This document shows, piece after piece, positions 25,193 to 33,098 of a DNA stretch of 64,000 bases. Below the pieces are notes generated by a model that did no database searches, was not told the origin of the DNA, and saw only the letters and a list, made by a program, of their open reading frames with translations. Positions within the stretch are counted from its first letter, which is position 1. The number at the start of each line of letters is the position of its first letter. A program made the position numbers and the translations under genes. The stretch spans positions 1 to 64,000 of the forward strand of contig CAZYPU010000004.1 of assembly GCA_964649665.1 (NCBI GenBank). Direction: 5' to 3'. This DNA comes from CAZYPU01 sp964649665 (GTDB taxonomy: Bacteria > Omnitrophota > Gorgyraeia > JABMRN01 > RBG-13-46-9).

Positions 25193-25906
25193 ATGCCCAA
25201 GTTAGGCGTCAACATTGACCACGTAGCGACGATAAGAGAGGCAAGGAAGATCGATTACCCCGACCCCGTGGAAGCGGCGCTCCTGTGCCAGTCAGCGGGT
25301 GCCGACTCGATTGTATGCCACCTGCGGGAAGACCGTCGCCATATCCAGGATAAGGATCTGTATCGGCTGAAGGAAGCGCTCAGCGTGAAACTAAACCTGG
25401 AAATGGCCTGCTCCGACGAGATAATTGAGATAGCGGCCGATGTTAAACCCTGCCAGGTGACTCTCGTGCCGGAAAAAAGAAGGGAGCTCACGACTGAGGG
25501 GGGCCTGGACGTCCATTCCCTTAAAAGCCGCGTAAAAAAAACGTTGAGGAGAATGGAGAAATCGGATATCGTCGCCAGTCTTTTCATAGACCCCGATGCG
25601 CGGCAGATTAAGGCCGCGCAGCGGGCAGGCGCGCGCATTATAGAGCTGCATACGGGAGAGTACGCGAACGCGAAAAATAAAAAAGCGGCTAAACGCGAAT
25701 TCGCCGCTTTAGAAAAGGCCTCGGCTCTGGCGGAAAAGATAGGACTTCTGGTTTTTGCCGGCCACGGCCTGAACTACAAGAACACAAAACCGCTGACAAA
25801 AATTACTGAAATCGCGGAGTATAACATTGGCCATTCGATTATCGCGCGCGCGGTATTTATAGGCCTTCAGCGGGCAGTGAAGGAAATGAAGGCGCTTTTG
25901 AGATGA
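25193..25906 (+). CDS. pdxJ: Pyridoxine 5'-phosphate synthase PdxJ
   Basis: 237 residues, normal length. PdxJ condenses deoxyxylulose 5-phosphate with 3-amino-2-oxopropyl phosphate to give PNP (DXP-dependent vitamin B6 route). Start PKLGVNIDHVATIREAR and blocks GGLDVHS, LHTGEYAN and AGHGLNYKN are conserved. It is followed by acpS with a 4 nt overlap, the common pdxJ-acpS pairing. Confidence 0.96.
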   Translation: MPKLGVNIDHVATIREARKIDYPDPVEAALLCQSAGADSIVCHLREDRRHIQDKDLYRLKEALSVKLNLEMACSDEIIEIAADVKPCQVTLVPEKRRELTTEGGLDVHSLKSRVKKTLRRMEKSDIVASLFIDPDARQIKAAQRAGARIIELHTGEYANAKNKKAAKREFAALEKASALAEKIGLLVFAGHGLNYKNTKPLTKITEIAEYNIGHSIIARAVFIGLQRAVKEMKALLR

Positions 25907-26292
25907 TAGTGGCAACCGGCATAGATATAGTGGAGATATCCCGCTTTAGAAAGGCGAAGAAAAAATGGGGAAAGAATTTTCTCGGTAAAATTTTTACCAA
26001 AAACGAGATTGACTATTCCAGAAAGCGCAGATTTCAGGAGCAGCATTTCGCCGCGAGATTCGCGGCGAAGGAAGCGGTGCTCAAGGCCTTCGGAGACAAA
26101 CTCACCAGCATAAATAACTGGCAGGACATAGAAGTACTGAACGATAAAAGCGGGAGGCCCTACGTCCGTTTTCACGGAAGCGCCAAGAGGCTGAAGGCGA
26201 AGGAAAAAATTAATGACGTGGTCCTGAGCATGTCGCATTGCAAGGCCCACGCGGTCGCGAACGCAATTTTAATACGGGGTAAAAAATGGTAA
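25903..26292 (+). CDS. acpS: Holo-[acyl-carrier-protein] synthase
   Basis: 129 residues. Transfers 4'-phosphopantetheine from CoA to ACP. Magnesium-binding motifs GIDIVEISRF and FAAKEAVLKA are in place. It overlaps both pdxJ and nnrD, forming a pdxJ-acpS-nnrD operon. Confidence 0.95.
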   Translation: MIVATGIDIVEISRFRKAKKKWGKNFLGKIFTKNEIDYSRKRRFQEQHFAARFAAKEAVLKAFGDKLTSINNWQDIEVLNDKSGRPYVRFHGSAKRLKAKEKINDVVLSMSHCKAHAVANAILIRGKKW

Positions 26293-27143
26293 AAGAGCAC
26301 CTGTCAACAATTCCGTCGAGAAAAGAAGATACGCATAAGGGGGATTTCGGGCATGTCTTTGTGGTGGCCGGCTCGCGCGGCATGACAGGCGCCGCGTACC
26401 TGGCTTCACAGGCGGCGCTCGTTTCCGGAAGCGGCCTCGTAACCTGCGGCATACCCTTGAGCCTTAACGCGGTTATGGAAGCAAAGCTTACGGAGGTTAT
26501 GACACTATCGCTCCCTGAGACAAAAGATGCGTCTCTTGCCTCGTCGGGCGAAAAAGAAATAGCGGAGTTTGCTAAAAAAGCCGGCGCCGTGGCCATAGGG
26601 CCGGGCCTGTCCGGTAATGCCGATACGCAGAAACTGGTAAAAAAATTATTAAAAAACATAAATAAACCGATTGTGCTTGACGCTGACGGCATAATGGCCC
26701 TTGTCGGCAATTGCGACATACTGAAAAAACGAAAAGCGCCGACTATCCTGACGCCGCATCCGGGGGAAATGTCCCGCCTTATCGGTAAGGACATAAGCGC
26801 GATCCGGCGTAACCGGGAAAAGACTGCGCTTGCGTTTGCAAAGAAATACGGCGTGACACTTGTTTTAAAGGGCCGCGGAACCGTTGTGGCGACTTCAAAA
26901 GGGGATGTTTATATCAATCAAACCGGTAACTCGGGTATGAGTACCGCAGGCGTAGGCGATGTGCTGACAGGCATGATAGCGAGTTTCGTTGGCCAGGGGA
27001 TCAACCCGTATAGCGCGGCTGTGATCGGCGTACATCTTCACGGTTTAGCGGGGGATATCGCGGCGAGGGAAAAGGGCCAGTTCAGCATGATAGCCGGCGA
27101 CCTTTTGGAGAAACTGCCGCAGGCGATACAGGAAGTGTTGTAG
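26286..27143 (+). CDS. nnrD: ADP-dependent (S)-NAD(P)H-hydrate dehydratase
   Basis: 285 residues, the carbohydrate-kinase-like dehydratase that repairs hydrated NADH/NADPH. GHVFVVAGSRGMTGAAYLA, LTPHPGEMSRL and GMSTAGVGDVLTGMIAS are diagnostic. The epimerase half (NnrE) usually fused to it is absent. The stop codon TAG is immediately followed by the first base of tRNA-Thr(TGT). Confidence 0.94.
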   Translation: MVKEHLSTIPSRKEDTHKGDFGHVFVVAGSRGMTGAAYLASQAALVSGSGLVTCGIPLSLNAVMEAKLTEVMTLSLPETKDASLASSGEKEIAEFAKKAGAVAIGPGLSGNADTQKLVKKLLKNINKPIVLDADGIMALVGNCDILKKRKAPTILTPHPGEMSRLIGKDISAIRRNREKTALAFAKKYGVTLVLKGRGTVVATSKGDVYINQTGNSGMSTAGVGDVLTGMIASFVGQGINPYSAAVIGVHLHGLAGDIAAREKGQFSMIAGDLLEKLPQAIQEVL

Positions 27144-27219
27144 GCTAGCGTAGCTCAGCTGGTAGAGCACCTCACTTGTAATGAGGATGTCGTCAGTTCG
27201 ACCCTGACCGCTAGCTCCA
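27144..27219 (+). tRNA. tRNA-Thr (TGT)
   Basis: Acceptor GCTAGCG pairs CGCTAGC, D-arm GCTCAGCTGGTAGAGC, anticodon loop CTTGTAA gives TGT, discriminator T and encoded CCA (27217-27219). It starts on the base after the nnrD stop codon. It is the first tRNA of the thrU-tyrU-glyT-thrT-tuf order known from E. coli. Confidence 0.95.
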
Positions 27220-27241
27220 ATTCCGCCTTAGGCGGAATTGA
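27218..27241. repeat. Perfect hairpin between tRNA-Thr and tRNA-Tyr
   Basis: AATTCCGCC-TTA-GGCGGAATT; no T-run follows, so it is more likely an RNA-processing or repeat hairpin than a terminator. The rest of the 165 bp spacer to tRNA-Tyr shows no gene. Confidence 0.6.
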
Positions 27242-27384
27242 TCCTGAAGCAATGAAGAAAATGCGATGAATAAGAGTATTTTCCGTTGCTATCGCAAAAA
27301 TTAAGGTACTTCGGAATGGCAGATCCTCCCACAGGTCGGATTTGCGCCATTCATCAGTATCAAGATTTCTCAAAGTGAAATTTT

Positions 27385-27468
27385 GGGGAGATGCCGGAGC
27401 AGCTAAACGGACCAGACTGTAAATCTGGCGGTCTTTGACCTACGGAGGTGCGAATCCTCCTCTCCCCA
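27385..27468 (+). tRNA. tRNA-Tyr (GTA)
   Basis: Acceptor GGGGAGA/TCTCCCC, anticodon stem CCAGA-CTGTAAA-TCTGG giving GTA, long variable arm as in bacterial Tyr, discriminator A; CCA is not encoded. Second tRNA of the tRNA-tuf operon. Confidence 0.95.
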
Positions 27469-27522
27469 CTCTATAAGGTGCGGCCTCGGAGAAAAAAGTG
27501 AGAAAAGATTTGAGCATGCTCG

Positions 27523-27614
27523 AGGACGAGAGCAGGGAGAAACTCGCGGGCGTAGCCCTTCGCGTGGCTGAGGCCACGCTCAGGACGAGAGCAGGGAGAA
27601 ACTCGCGGGCGTAG
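27523..27614 (+). repeat. 33 bp direct repeat ending in the tRNA-Gly 5' end
   Basis: The same 33 bp occur at 27523-27555 and 27582-27614, 59 bp apart. The last 10 bp are the first 10 nt of tRNA-Gly (GCGGGCGTAG), so the first copy is a severed tRNA start. Between them lies a hairpin GCGTGGC-TGAG-GCCACGC (27563-27580), and GAGCATGCTC precedes copy 1. Confidence 0.85.
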
Positions 27615-27675
27615 TTCAATGGTAGAACGGTAGCCTTCCAAGCTACACACGGGGGTTCGATTCCCCCCGCCCGCT
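27605..27675 (+). tRNA. tRNA-Gly (TCC)
   Basis: Acceptor GCGGGCG/CGCCCGC, anticodon stem GTAGC-CTTCCAA-GCTAC giving TCC, T-loop TTCGATT, discriminator T; CCA not encoded. Third tRNA of the conserved Thr-Tyr-Gly-Thr-tuf order; the next tRNA is displaced by 5.3 kb. Confidence 0.95.
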
Positions 27676-27687
27676 CCGGAATAAATT

Positions 27688-28998
27688 ATGAAAAAAATTA
27701 AACTGCAGTACAGGGTTACCGTTCTCATAGCGGGGCTGTCCCTCTTATTAATAGTCGTTTTTACCACGATACAGCTTCGCAACCATCTCGAGAGATTGCG
27801 CTCCTACAATAGGTACCGCGCGCGCGTGGGCACGATCATAGTAAAAACCACTCTTGAGATGATGCTCCGGGCCGTGCCATCCGAAGAGGCGCTCTCCGGT
27901 GTATTCGGAGCCGCGGTAGCGTCGTTTGCCAGAGAGGGTGTGGCCGAGAAGATCTCCATCATGACCCCTGACGGGCAGGCCGTAGCGACAAACGACCCCC
28001 TTGTCAAAAAATTCGGCGAAACAAAAAAAGACATCGTGGCATACTCGCGGCTCTCAAAAGCCGCCGGTAAAGACGCCTGGTTTTTCTCCGTGATAAATAA
28101 GAAAACCCAGAACATAGATATTTATATACCGCTTAACATAAGCCCGGCCCTCACGTATATCGCCAAACTCTCGTTTTCCATAGGTAATATACGGGAGGCC
28201 ATGTTCGATATACTCGTCCCCGTTACCATAACCTGCGTTTCGATAATAGTCGCCAATATCATCCTGGGATTTATATTGTCGCGCACGGTGGTGCGGCCGA
28301 TAAATATTCTGAACATGGCCACCAAAGATATTGCCTCGGGCAATCTCGATTGCAGGGTCGCCATACATACCAACGACGAAATACAGGAGCTGGGGGAGAC
28401 GTTTAATACCATGACTATCGCGCTCAAGAAAATGAAGGACAGGGCCGAGAACGCGAACCCCTTGACCCGCCTTCCCGGCAACAACATGATAAGCGAAGAA
28501 GTTGAAAACCGGATACGAAAAGGCCTCAAGTTCGTGGCCATGCACGCGGACCTGGATAATTTTAAGGCATATAATGACCGCTATGGTATCGCCAGGGGCG
28601 ACGAGGTCATAAAATTCACAAGCGAGGTGCTAAAAAACGCTATAAAAGAAAATGGGAACCGCAGGGACTTCTTAGGTCACGAAGGAGGGGATGACTTTTA
28701 CGTCATAACGACCCCGGATAAGGCCGAGAGCGTCGCGGACAAAATACTCGCTGATTTCGATTCAAAAATAAGGAGCTTTTACACGAAAGATGACCGGGAG
28801 GCCGGATGCATACACGAAAAAGACAGGAAGGGCGAGATGGTAAAATTCCCATTAATGACGATGTCGCTCGCCGGCATTACAAACCAATTCCGTAAGATCT
28901 CCAGCTACGGAGAGCTTACAAACATCGCCGTAGGGGTTAAGGCGAAAGCGAAAGAGATAAATAAGAGTATCTTTATTCTGGACAGGCGCAAGGCCTGA
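27688..28998 (+). CDS. Membrane HAMP protein with GGDEF-like (GGDDF) domain
   Basis: 436 residues. TM1 about 10-28, an extracytoplasmic sensor region about 35-170, TM2 about 176-198, HAMP about 198-250, and a diguanylate-cyclase fold from about 255. The fold keeps NPLTRLPGNN and DLDNFKAYNDRYG but the signature is GGDDF (333-337) instead of GGDEF, so cyclase activity is uncertain; related sequences with GGDDF are common in one GGDEF subgroup. It starts 12 nt after tRNA-Gly and is followed by a c-di-GMP-riboswitch-like leader, suggesting a local signalling circuit. Confidence 0.88.
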   Translation: MKKIKLQYRVTVLIAGLSLLLIVVFTTIQLRNHLERLRSYNRYRARVGTIIVKTTLEMMLRAVPSEEALSGVFGAAVASFAREGVAEKISIMTPDGQAVATNDPLVKKFGETKKDIVAYSRLSKAAGKDAWFFSVINKKTQNIDIYIPLNISPALTYIAKLSFSIGNIREAMFDILVPVTITCVSIIVANIILGFILSRTVVRPINILNMATKDIASGNLDCRVAIHTNDEIQELGETFNTMTIALKKMKDRAENANPLTRLPGNNMISEEVENRIRKGLKFVAMHADLDNFKAYNDRYGIARGDEVIKFTSEVLKNAIKENGNRRDFLGHEGGDDFYVITTPDKAESVADKILADFDSKIRSFYTKDDREAGCIHEKDRKGEMVKFPLMTMSLAGITNQFRKISSYGELTNIAVGVKAKAKEINKSIFILDRRKA

Positions 28999-29031
28999 AT
29001 GTTAAAATATCAAAAAGGTAGCATGCCGCTC

Positions 29032-29059
29032 TTGACAATCCCGGCACATAGTATATACT
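29032..29059 (+). promoter_or_regulatory. Sigma70-like promoter before structured leader
   Basis: TTGACA (29032-29037), 16 bp spacer, TATACT (29054-29059); expected start near 29066, exactly where the structured leader begins. Confidence 0.75.
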
Positions 29060-29065
29060 TGTATT

Positions 29066-29256
29066 AGGGGAACGAAAAGGCACACCATCTGAAAGGGTGG
29101 GTCCCCTGCTTCGCTGAATTGCTTACGCGTTCAGCTTCGCAGGGCTCTTTGAAGCCACACGCGAAAGCAATGTGGCGAAGAAGAGGCAAAGCTCAAGAGC
29201 CCCGTGCATGGGGTAGTCAGCTGCCGAGGCTCAGAGAAGCGGACCTGTTCAGACAG
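29066..29256 (+). promoter_or_regulatory. Candidate c-di-GMP-I (GEMM-I-like) riboswitch with insertion
   Basis: GGCACACC then a 6 bp stem with GAAA tetraloop (CCATCT-GAAA-GGGTGG) matches the first half of GEMM-I (GGCAAACC...GAAA...GGG). GCAAAGC (29186-29192) and GTAGTCAGCTGCCGA (29213-29227) match the J1/2 and 3' P2 signatures. Between the halves are about 80 extra nt forming two hairpins (29104-29144, and GCCACA...TGTGGC with its own GAAA loop). A terminator follows before the next gene. A covariance-model search was not possible here. Confidence 0.5.
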
Positions 29257-29293
29257 ACCTATTCATGCAGATGTGTGTGGATAGGTTTTTTTT
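29257..29293 (+). terminator. Intrinsic terminator in the leader (expression platform)
   Basis: ACCTATTC pairs GGATAGGT, followed by eight T. It lies about 50 bp before the secreted-protein start, as expected for riboswitch-controlled attenuation. Confidence 0.8.
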
Positions 29294-29343
29294 GCGTGAT
29301 TATCTAAAGGTTTTGAAAAGTTTTAAAGTGGAGGATGGCTAAG

Positions 29344-31905
29344 ATGAAGACCCTGATGCGTAAGATGAAGAAAGTCTGCGTACTCATAACCATAGCGGCT
29401 TTCGGGTCGCTTATGCCCGGGGTCGCGGTTTACCCTCAGGAGGACTCCGTAGAAAGGCACATGCAAAACGGCTCACGCGTTATGGCTCCGGGTTGGCTTA
29501 ACGTCGACAATCAGAAGGGCCGGGCCTTTAAGGAGCAAGTCCTGCAAAAGGGAGTTTCCGCCGAAAAGCAAATGAAAAGGATAGGCGCTGACCTTGAAAG
29601 AAGCCTTCTCGAAAGAACCACAGATACAGTTAAGCCGGATCTGAAGAAAAAAACGGCCAAGGTAAGTTCGGCGGCCCCGACAGGCGTCGCAACCTTCGAG
29701 ACGTTGGTTATACAGGCAGATAACGTGATTGTCGAACAGGCCCTGGTCGAAATAGCCGAAGCGGAAGGCATAGAACAAGGCGCCATAGACTATGCCGCAT
29801 TGACCACGGGGGACATCGTGTTTACATGGCAAAAAGACGGCGCGATTTATGGGCGCGTGTACGATGACACGGGGGCTATTTCCGGAGATGCGGATGCCGC
29901 ATTTCAGAGCGCGCTTTTTACCCCCGGACAGAACGTTGACTATGTGATCCAGGCATTGTATGACGGAGGATTCGTTGTTGGGTATTCCTCATCAAATGAC
30001 GGGTGGGATTCATCAACATCCATCTATACGACTTTCTTCAGCAGATTCGATTCTCAAAACAACACGTTTACCGGCTTTTCGGTGGGCGGCGGTTCCGGAA
30101 AAATAACTTCTATAACCGGTTTATCCGACGGGCGTTTCGCGGCGGCATGGGACGGAGGATATTTCGACACCAGCTACTTCAGAATAATAGGCGCGGATAA
30201 CAACTTCGGAAGCGAAATATACCTGGGCTCCAGCTACTACCAGTCCAACTACGGATATACGCGCAGCATGCGCCCGCAACTTGTCACATTGACTAATGGC
30301 AATATAGCCGCCGCGTGGTACACAGAGAGCCATTATAACTACCCAATTATCGGCTACAGTTTCAGCGGTTACTATTCCGTATATAATCCTGATAACAATG
30401 GCATGCTGTCCTACACCTCGATAGACGGCTCGTATGGGTTTAGCCCGAACGTAATCTCTCTTTCAAACGGCGGGTTTGCCATTTCGTGGTCTAACGCCAG
30501 CGACACAATGTATTTCCGGACTTTTGACGCTTCGGGCGGTTACGACAGCTCCAGGATAGAGATAGCGAGCTTTCAATATGATTATTACACCACCTCACCC
30601 ACTGGGTTTGATCAACGTTATTGCGCGCCTACCATGGTTGAGCTTTCGAACGGTAAAATCGCGGTTGTTTACGGCAATATAGCGCTTGACGGGTATCGTC
30701 TGAGCGTGTACGGGGAGGACGGTACATGGATTACCACGGCTGCCAGACTCACTTATTACGAGTGGGACCGGAACTTGCGAGTTCACGCGCTTGAAGGTGA
30801 TACACTTGCGATATCATATGAACATGGGTACGATTCTCCTTGGGCTTATGGCCAGTACAGCGCCACCGGCGAAGTTTTTGGATCAGAGCAAATATTTGCC
30901 ATGCCCACAGAGACGCGGACACGCGTCTCGGCCGCCGCGGATTTCGATATGAGAGGCGCCAGCGATACAAGCGCTTTTTCGAGGTTAGATGATGGATATG
31001 CCCCGAATTTATTTGCCACTCTGTCTTTCGGCAATGAATACGGCGAACCGTTAGGCGCCCGCACGCTTATATCCGCCTTCAGGGGCCTTTTGGAATTGAA
31101 TAGCGCCGGCATGCTGAACGCGGAGGGAATGCCGGATGGCGTGTTGGACCCGGCGCTTCTTGCGGAGCTCTTAGCGGGAGTATTAGAGGAATCAGCGTTT
31201 ATGGCGTCGATGGGTGAGCTGACATCCCAGGAGATGCAAATGGTAATGATGCTGGCAAGTATAATAAATAACCCCACGATCGAACAGCAGGAAATTCTTG
31301 ACGTATTGGAAGCGCTTATCAGCCAGGTACAAAAGATGGCAGAAGATACCGGCAGCGCCCCCGAGCTTGAGCAGACTTCGGACGACTTTACCCAGATGGT
31401 TGCCGCCGTCCTTTTGGCCCAGGCCCTGCCGGGACTTCTTAAGGAAGGGGATATGTCGAATGTAAAAGGCATATTTGGCGATCTCGATAGGGAAAAATCC
31501 AATATCCTGCTTCAATACGGACAGCAGGCAAGCAGGTACTACGAGCTTATAGCGGAGGAACTCGCGGCCAATATGACCACACTTCAGATTAAGGGCCTGT
31601 TGAAAAAGAACATAACGGCAGAAGAGGAGCTGACAAAGCTTCCTTTTGATCAAATAGATGCAATCGTAAAGAAAATACGCAACGCAAAAGACAAGACCAT
31701 AACCGAAGAGCGCGTATTAAAGGCAGAGGCAAAATACAGGGAAGAACATCTTATGCCCGCCAAACGGATGCTCGAACAAAATATGAAAACGCTCCTTCAG
31801 GGCTTTACCAAGAAGCTTTTCGGCGTCCTTGACGGCGCGGGCCTTGTGAAGGAGAAGGCGGAACAGGGCAAGCCGGTACTTAACATAGACTTATCGGCGA
31901 AATAA
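29344..31905 (+). CDS. Large secreted protein, propeller-like repeats plus helical C-terminus
   Basis: 853 residues from ATG 29344 (GGAGG 9 nt upstream; ATG 29335 is too close to it). A signal peptide spans about residues 1-28. Residues about 135-540 hold repeated strands ending in patterns like LSNGGFAISW, LTNGNIAAAW and LSDGRFAAAWDGG, spaced about 55-75 residues, suggesting a beta-propeller rich in Tyr/Ser/Gly. The last 300 residues are Glu/Leu/Met-rich helix. No enzyme motif was recognised. The leader with candidate c-di-GMP switch suggests a surface or matrix protein; this is inference. Confidence 0.8.
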   Translation: MKTLMRKMKKVCVLITIAAFGSLMPGVAVYPQEDSVERHMQNGSRVMAPGWLNVDNQKGRAFKEQVLQKGVSAEKQMKRIGADLERSLLERTTDTVKPDLKKKTAKVSSAAPTGVATFETLVIQADNVIVEQALVEIAEAEGIEQGAIDYAALTTGDIVFTWQKDGAIYGRVYDDTGAISGDADAAFQSALFTPGQNVDYVIQALYDGGFVVGYSSSNDGWDSSTSIYTTFFSRFDSQNNTFTGFSVGGGSGKITSITGLSDGRFAAAWDGGYFDTSYFRIIGADNNFGSEIYLGSSYYQSNYGYTRSMRPQLVTLTNGNIAAAWYTESHYNYPIIGYSFSGYYSVYNPDNNGMLSYTSIDGSYGFSPNVISLSNGGFAISWSNASDTMYFRTFDASGGYDSSRIEIASFQYDYYTTSPTGFDQRYCAPTMVELSNGKIAVVYGNIALDGYRLSVYGEDGTWITTAARLTYYEWDRNLRVHALEGDTLAISYEHGYDSPWAYGQYSATGEVFGSEQIFAMPTETRTRVSAAADFDMRGASDTSAFSRLDDGYAPNLFATLSFGNEYGEPLGARTLISAFRGLLELNSAGMLNAEGMPDGVLDPALLAELLAGVLEESAFMASMGELTSQEMQMVMMLASIINNPTIEQQEILDVLEALISQVQKMAEDTGSAPELEQTSDDFTQMVAAVLLAQALPGLLKEGDMSNVKGIFGDLDREKSNILLQYGQQASRYYELIAEELAANMTTLQIKGLLKKNITAEEELTKLPFDQIDAIVKKIRNAKDKTITEERVLKAEAKYREEHLMPAKRMLEQNMKTLLQGFTKKLFGVLDGAGLVKEKAEQGKPVLNIDLSAK

Positions 31906-31950
31906 GCGGCATTTATTTCAAGGGACCGTTCCGCTTTCTCCTTATTTTTA
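31904..31950 (+). terminator. Possible weak terminator after the secreted protein
   Basis: AAGCGG (overlapping the stop) pairs CCGCTT at 31931-31936 followed by a T-rich stretch; the long loop makes it weak. Confidence 0.35.
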
Positions 31951-31980
31951 TGCCTTTTTCCGTAAACAGCTCGCACAACA

Positions 31981-32020
31981 GGACTCCCTACAGCCACTTG
32001 CCAGCGGCTCACACAATCAG
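31981..32020. repeat. Partial arm of hairpin family A
   Basis: About 40 bp closely match the reverse complement of the outer right arm of the full hairpin at 32087-32297 (shared ACTTGCCAGCGGCTCACACA). It is followed by the palindrome AGGTGCCTGGCACCT near 32025-32040, which also occurs around 49830-49890. Confidence 0.7.
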
Positions 32021-32086
32021 GGCAAGGTGCCTGGCACCTCAGGGCACCTCTCGCAAACTCTACCAAAGCTTTTGGGGATGTACTTT

Positions 32087-32297
32087 GCAGGACTCTCTTT
32101 GGTCATTTGCCAAGCGGCGAATGCTCTCGACCGTAGAAGTTCGCAATTTGCGAATCGGACATGCAGAGGAAGTCTCTGAGTTAAAGGTTAAAACTAACAT
32201 ACACACCTTCCGATTAGCAAATTGCAGAAATTCAAGGGAGAGAGCTTTACGCAATTTTTTGTGTGAGCCGCTGGCAAGTGACCAAAGGGAGTCCTGC
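32087..32297. repeat. Long hairpin repeat, family A copy 1
   Basis: 211 bp inverted repeat with arms of about 85-90 bp: GCAGGACTC ... GAGTCCTGC outside, TTTGCGAATCGGA/TCCGATTAGCAAA inside. Core arm pieces CTCTCGACCGTAGAA and GCAAATTGCAGAAATTCAAG recur in copies 2 and 3 (61399-61607, 61784-61988). No ORF and no U-tract. Confidence 0.88.
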
Positions 32298-32343
32298 CTC
32301 AATCGCGCCTGTGAAGGGAAGTAAAAAAAAGTTAAAAAAACCC

Positions 32344-32371
32344 TTGACAAAAAATTTATTTATGGTATAGT
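32344..32371 (+). promoter_or_regulatory. Sigma70-like promoter for ORF/tRNA-Thr/tuf
   Basis: TTGACA (32344-32349), 16 bp spacer, TATAGT (32366-32371). It directly follows hairpin family A copy 1 and would drive the LAGLIDADG-like ORF, tRNA-Thr(GGT) and tuf now that the ancestral tRNA operon is split. Confidence 0.75.
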
Positions 32372-32424
32372 GATGAACTTGTTTGCACTAAGCGGACCAG
32401 TTTCGCCTACAGAAGAGGATATGG

Positions 32425-33096
32425 ATGCAACTACGCGATATCGTAGTAAGTTACGAAAAGGGAAATTCCATAAACGAGATAGCTTCCGCGTTCGGCCTCT
32501 CGACGAGGAAGATCAGGGGCATATTATCCACTAATAATATAGTCATGCGAAATCACAAAGAAGCCTCATACCTAAAAAACAACAAAGACGGCGACCCGTT
32601 CGACATATTGACCGAACTTACGCCGGAAGAAGAGCACCTGAAAGCAATGGCGCTCGGGCTTTACCTTACGGAAGGAAACACAAAAAACAAAAATTCCGTA
32701 CGCTTTTCCAATTCGGACCCGGCGCTTGTAAAGATATTCGTTAAATTTTTAAAAGCTGTCTGTGGTGTTGAAAATGACAAGATAAGGATGTCGTTAATCG
32801 TGTATCCGGATGTCCCGCAAAAAGCGGCAAGGGAGTACTGGGCGAATTTCCTGGGTCTTCCAATAATTCAGTTTACGAAAACAACCGTTTTAAAAAACAG
32901 GAGTAACCACAGTTCAAAAAGACACTCGGAATTCGGCACCATTACTATATATGTGCACAATACAAAGCTCCTGGGTATCATAAAAGAGTGGGCGCGGGAA
33001 TATGCCCATATAGCTCAGTTGGTAGAGCACATCCATGGTAAGGATGAGGTCGTCGGTTCAACCCCGACTGTGGGCTCCGCTATTAAAAGGAGGTAA
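32425..33096 (+). CDS. HTH plus LAGLIDADG-like protein whose frame runs through tRNA-Thr
   Basis: 223 codons. Residues about 1-40 form an HTH (GNSINEIASAFGLSTRKIRG). Around residues 73-112 a LAGLIDADG-type helix is seen (KAMALGLYLTEGNT) followed by SVRFSNSDPALVKIFVKFL, as in WhiA/homing-endonuclease folds; only one such motif is clear. The natural end probably lies near KLLGIIKEWAREY (residue 193). Residues 194-218 are tRNA-Thr read as protein, and the TAA falls in the tuf ribosome site. A GAGG site and consensus promoter support expression. It may be a domesticated or decaying homing-type element. Confidence 0.7.
   Translation: MQLRDIVVSYEKGNSINEIASAFGLSTRKIRGILSTNNIVMRNHKEASYLKNNKDGDPFDILTELTPEEEHLKAMALGLYLTEGNTKNKNSVRFSNSDPALVKIFVKFLKAVCGVENDKIRMSLIVYPDVPQKAAREYWANFLGLPIIQFTKTTVLKNRSNHSSKRHSEFGTITIYVHNTKLLGIIKEWAREYAHIAQLVEHIHGKDEVVGSTPTVGSAIKRR
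33004..33076 (+). tRNA. tRNA-Thr (GGT)
   Basis: Acceptor GCCCATA/TGTGGGC (one A-T/G-T variant pair), anticodon stem CATCC-ATGGTAA-GGATG giving GGT, T-loop TTCAACC, discriminator T; CCA not encoded. Directly before tuf as in the E. coli thrT-tufB arrangement; lies inside the 3' end of the upstream ORF. Confidence 0.94.
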
Positions 33097-33098
33097 AG

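Noticed and set aside
27218..27241. Terminator after tRNA-Thr
   Set aside because: A strong hairpin but no T-run, and the tRNA series continues downstream.
33004..33096. C-terminal 30 residues of the LAGLIDADG-like ORF as a real domain
   Set aside because: This stretch is the tRNA-Thr gene; the peptide pattern is what tRNA sequence gives when translated.
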